DNA from: Nitrospiria bacterium
Lineage (GTDB): Bacteria; Nitrospirota; UBA9217
Direction: 5' to 3'
DNA length: 56,906 nt
NCBI GenBank assembly: GCA_919902495.1
Contig: CAKKRC010000049.1
Location: forward strand, 1 to 56,906
Every line of letters starts with the position of its first letter. The stretch's first letter is position 1. Shown one piece after another: positions 56,856-56,906 of the stretch. A program made the translations under genes and the position numbers. Below the pieces are notes generated by a model. It made no database searches and had not been told where the DNA came from. It worked only from the letters and a program-made list of their open reading frames with translations.

Positions 56856-56906
56856 TACAGCGTAAAATAAGTTCTTGCTAGTTAATGCTTTTCATGGCAC
56901 ACTCTT

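Overview
The window reads as chromosomal DNA of a GC-rich Gram-negative bacterium. It has the LPS-export permease pair LptF/LptG, several outer-membrane beta-barrel-like proteins and several lipoproteins. It also has a multiheme c-type cytochrome with a membrane cytochrome b, NtrC-type regulators, a TPP-riboswitch-controlled thi operon, and many type II toxin-antitoxin genes. This mix suits an anaerobic or facultative lineage such as Desulfobacterota or Nitrospirota. That placement is inference from gene content; there is no rRNA or other marker to settle it. No tRNA, rRNA, CRISPR array or complete insertion sequence was seen.

Layout. 1-1110 (-): TPR/caspase-like peptidase, cut by the window edge. 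1245-8018 (+): promoter, TPP riboswitch and terminator, then thiS, a small unknown gene, thiG, thiE, thiC, an M23 peptidase, thiD and rph. 8201-9227 (+): GDT1-type cation transporter and a lipoprotein with a 20-residue tandem repeat. 9388-16278 (-): GNAT, coaE, membrane metallopeptidase, unknown, lptG, lptF and a 606-aa unknown. 16426-19146 (+): thioredoxin-like protein, GT51 glycosyltransferase, beta-barrel. 19280-30570 (-): beta-barrel-like protein, smc, ABC exporter permease, SulP transporter, ABC ATPase, transglutaminase. 30796-42680 (+): lipoprotein, S41 protease, FAD dehydrogenase, toxin-antitoxin genes, livM/livG/livF, truA, heptaheme cytochrome plus cytochrome b. 42988-51892: DUF4197 protein, vapBC, darP, FlK-like thioesterase and two divergent histidine kinase/response regulator pairs. 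52254-56906: small-gene region with lipoproteins, higBA, an FeS-nitroreductase, unknowns, and a REP-like inverted pair beside a gene fragment.

Functional links. ThiS, ThiG, ThiE, ThiC and ThiD cover both branches of thiamin phosphate synthesis under one riboswitch. LivM, LivG and LivF are the inner-membrane core of a branched-chain amino acid importer without an adjacent LivH or binding protein. The ABC ATPase and permease on the minus strand look like one exporter split by a SulP gene. The two sensor/regulator pairs are probable paralogues back to back, and one regulator has lost the residues needed to activate sigma-54 RNA polymerase.

The most unusual signal is in the intergenic DNA. About 18 long imperfect inverted repeats are built from 7-nt words (such as CACAGAT, CACGAAT, CGCAGAG) spaced 8-10 nt apart. 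They often end directly before start codons. A separate set of pure 7-nt tandem arrays also enters coding sequence. Four of the inverted repeats carry the same 23-nt hairpin module, inserted cleanly in the left arm. Equivalent uninterrupted sites are present elsewhere in the window, so the module looks like a very small mobile or templated insertion.
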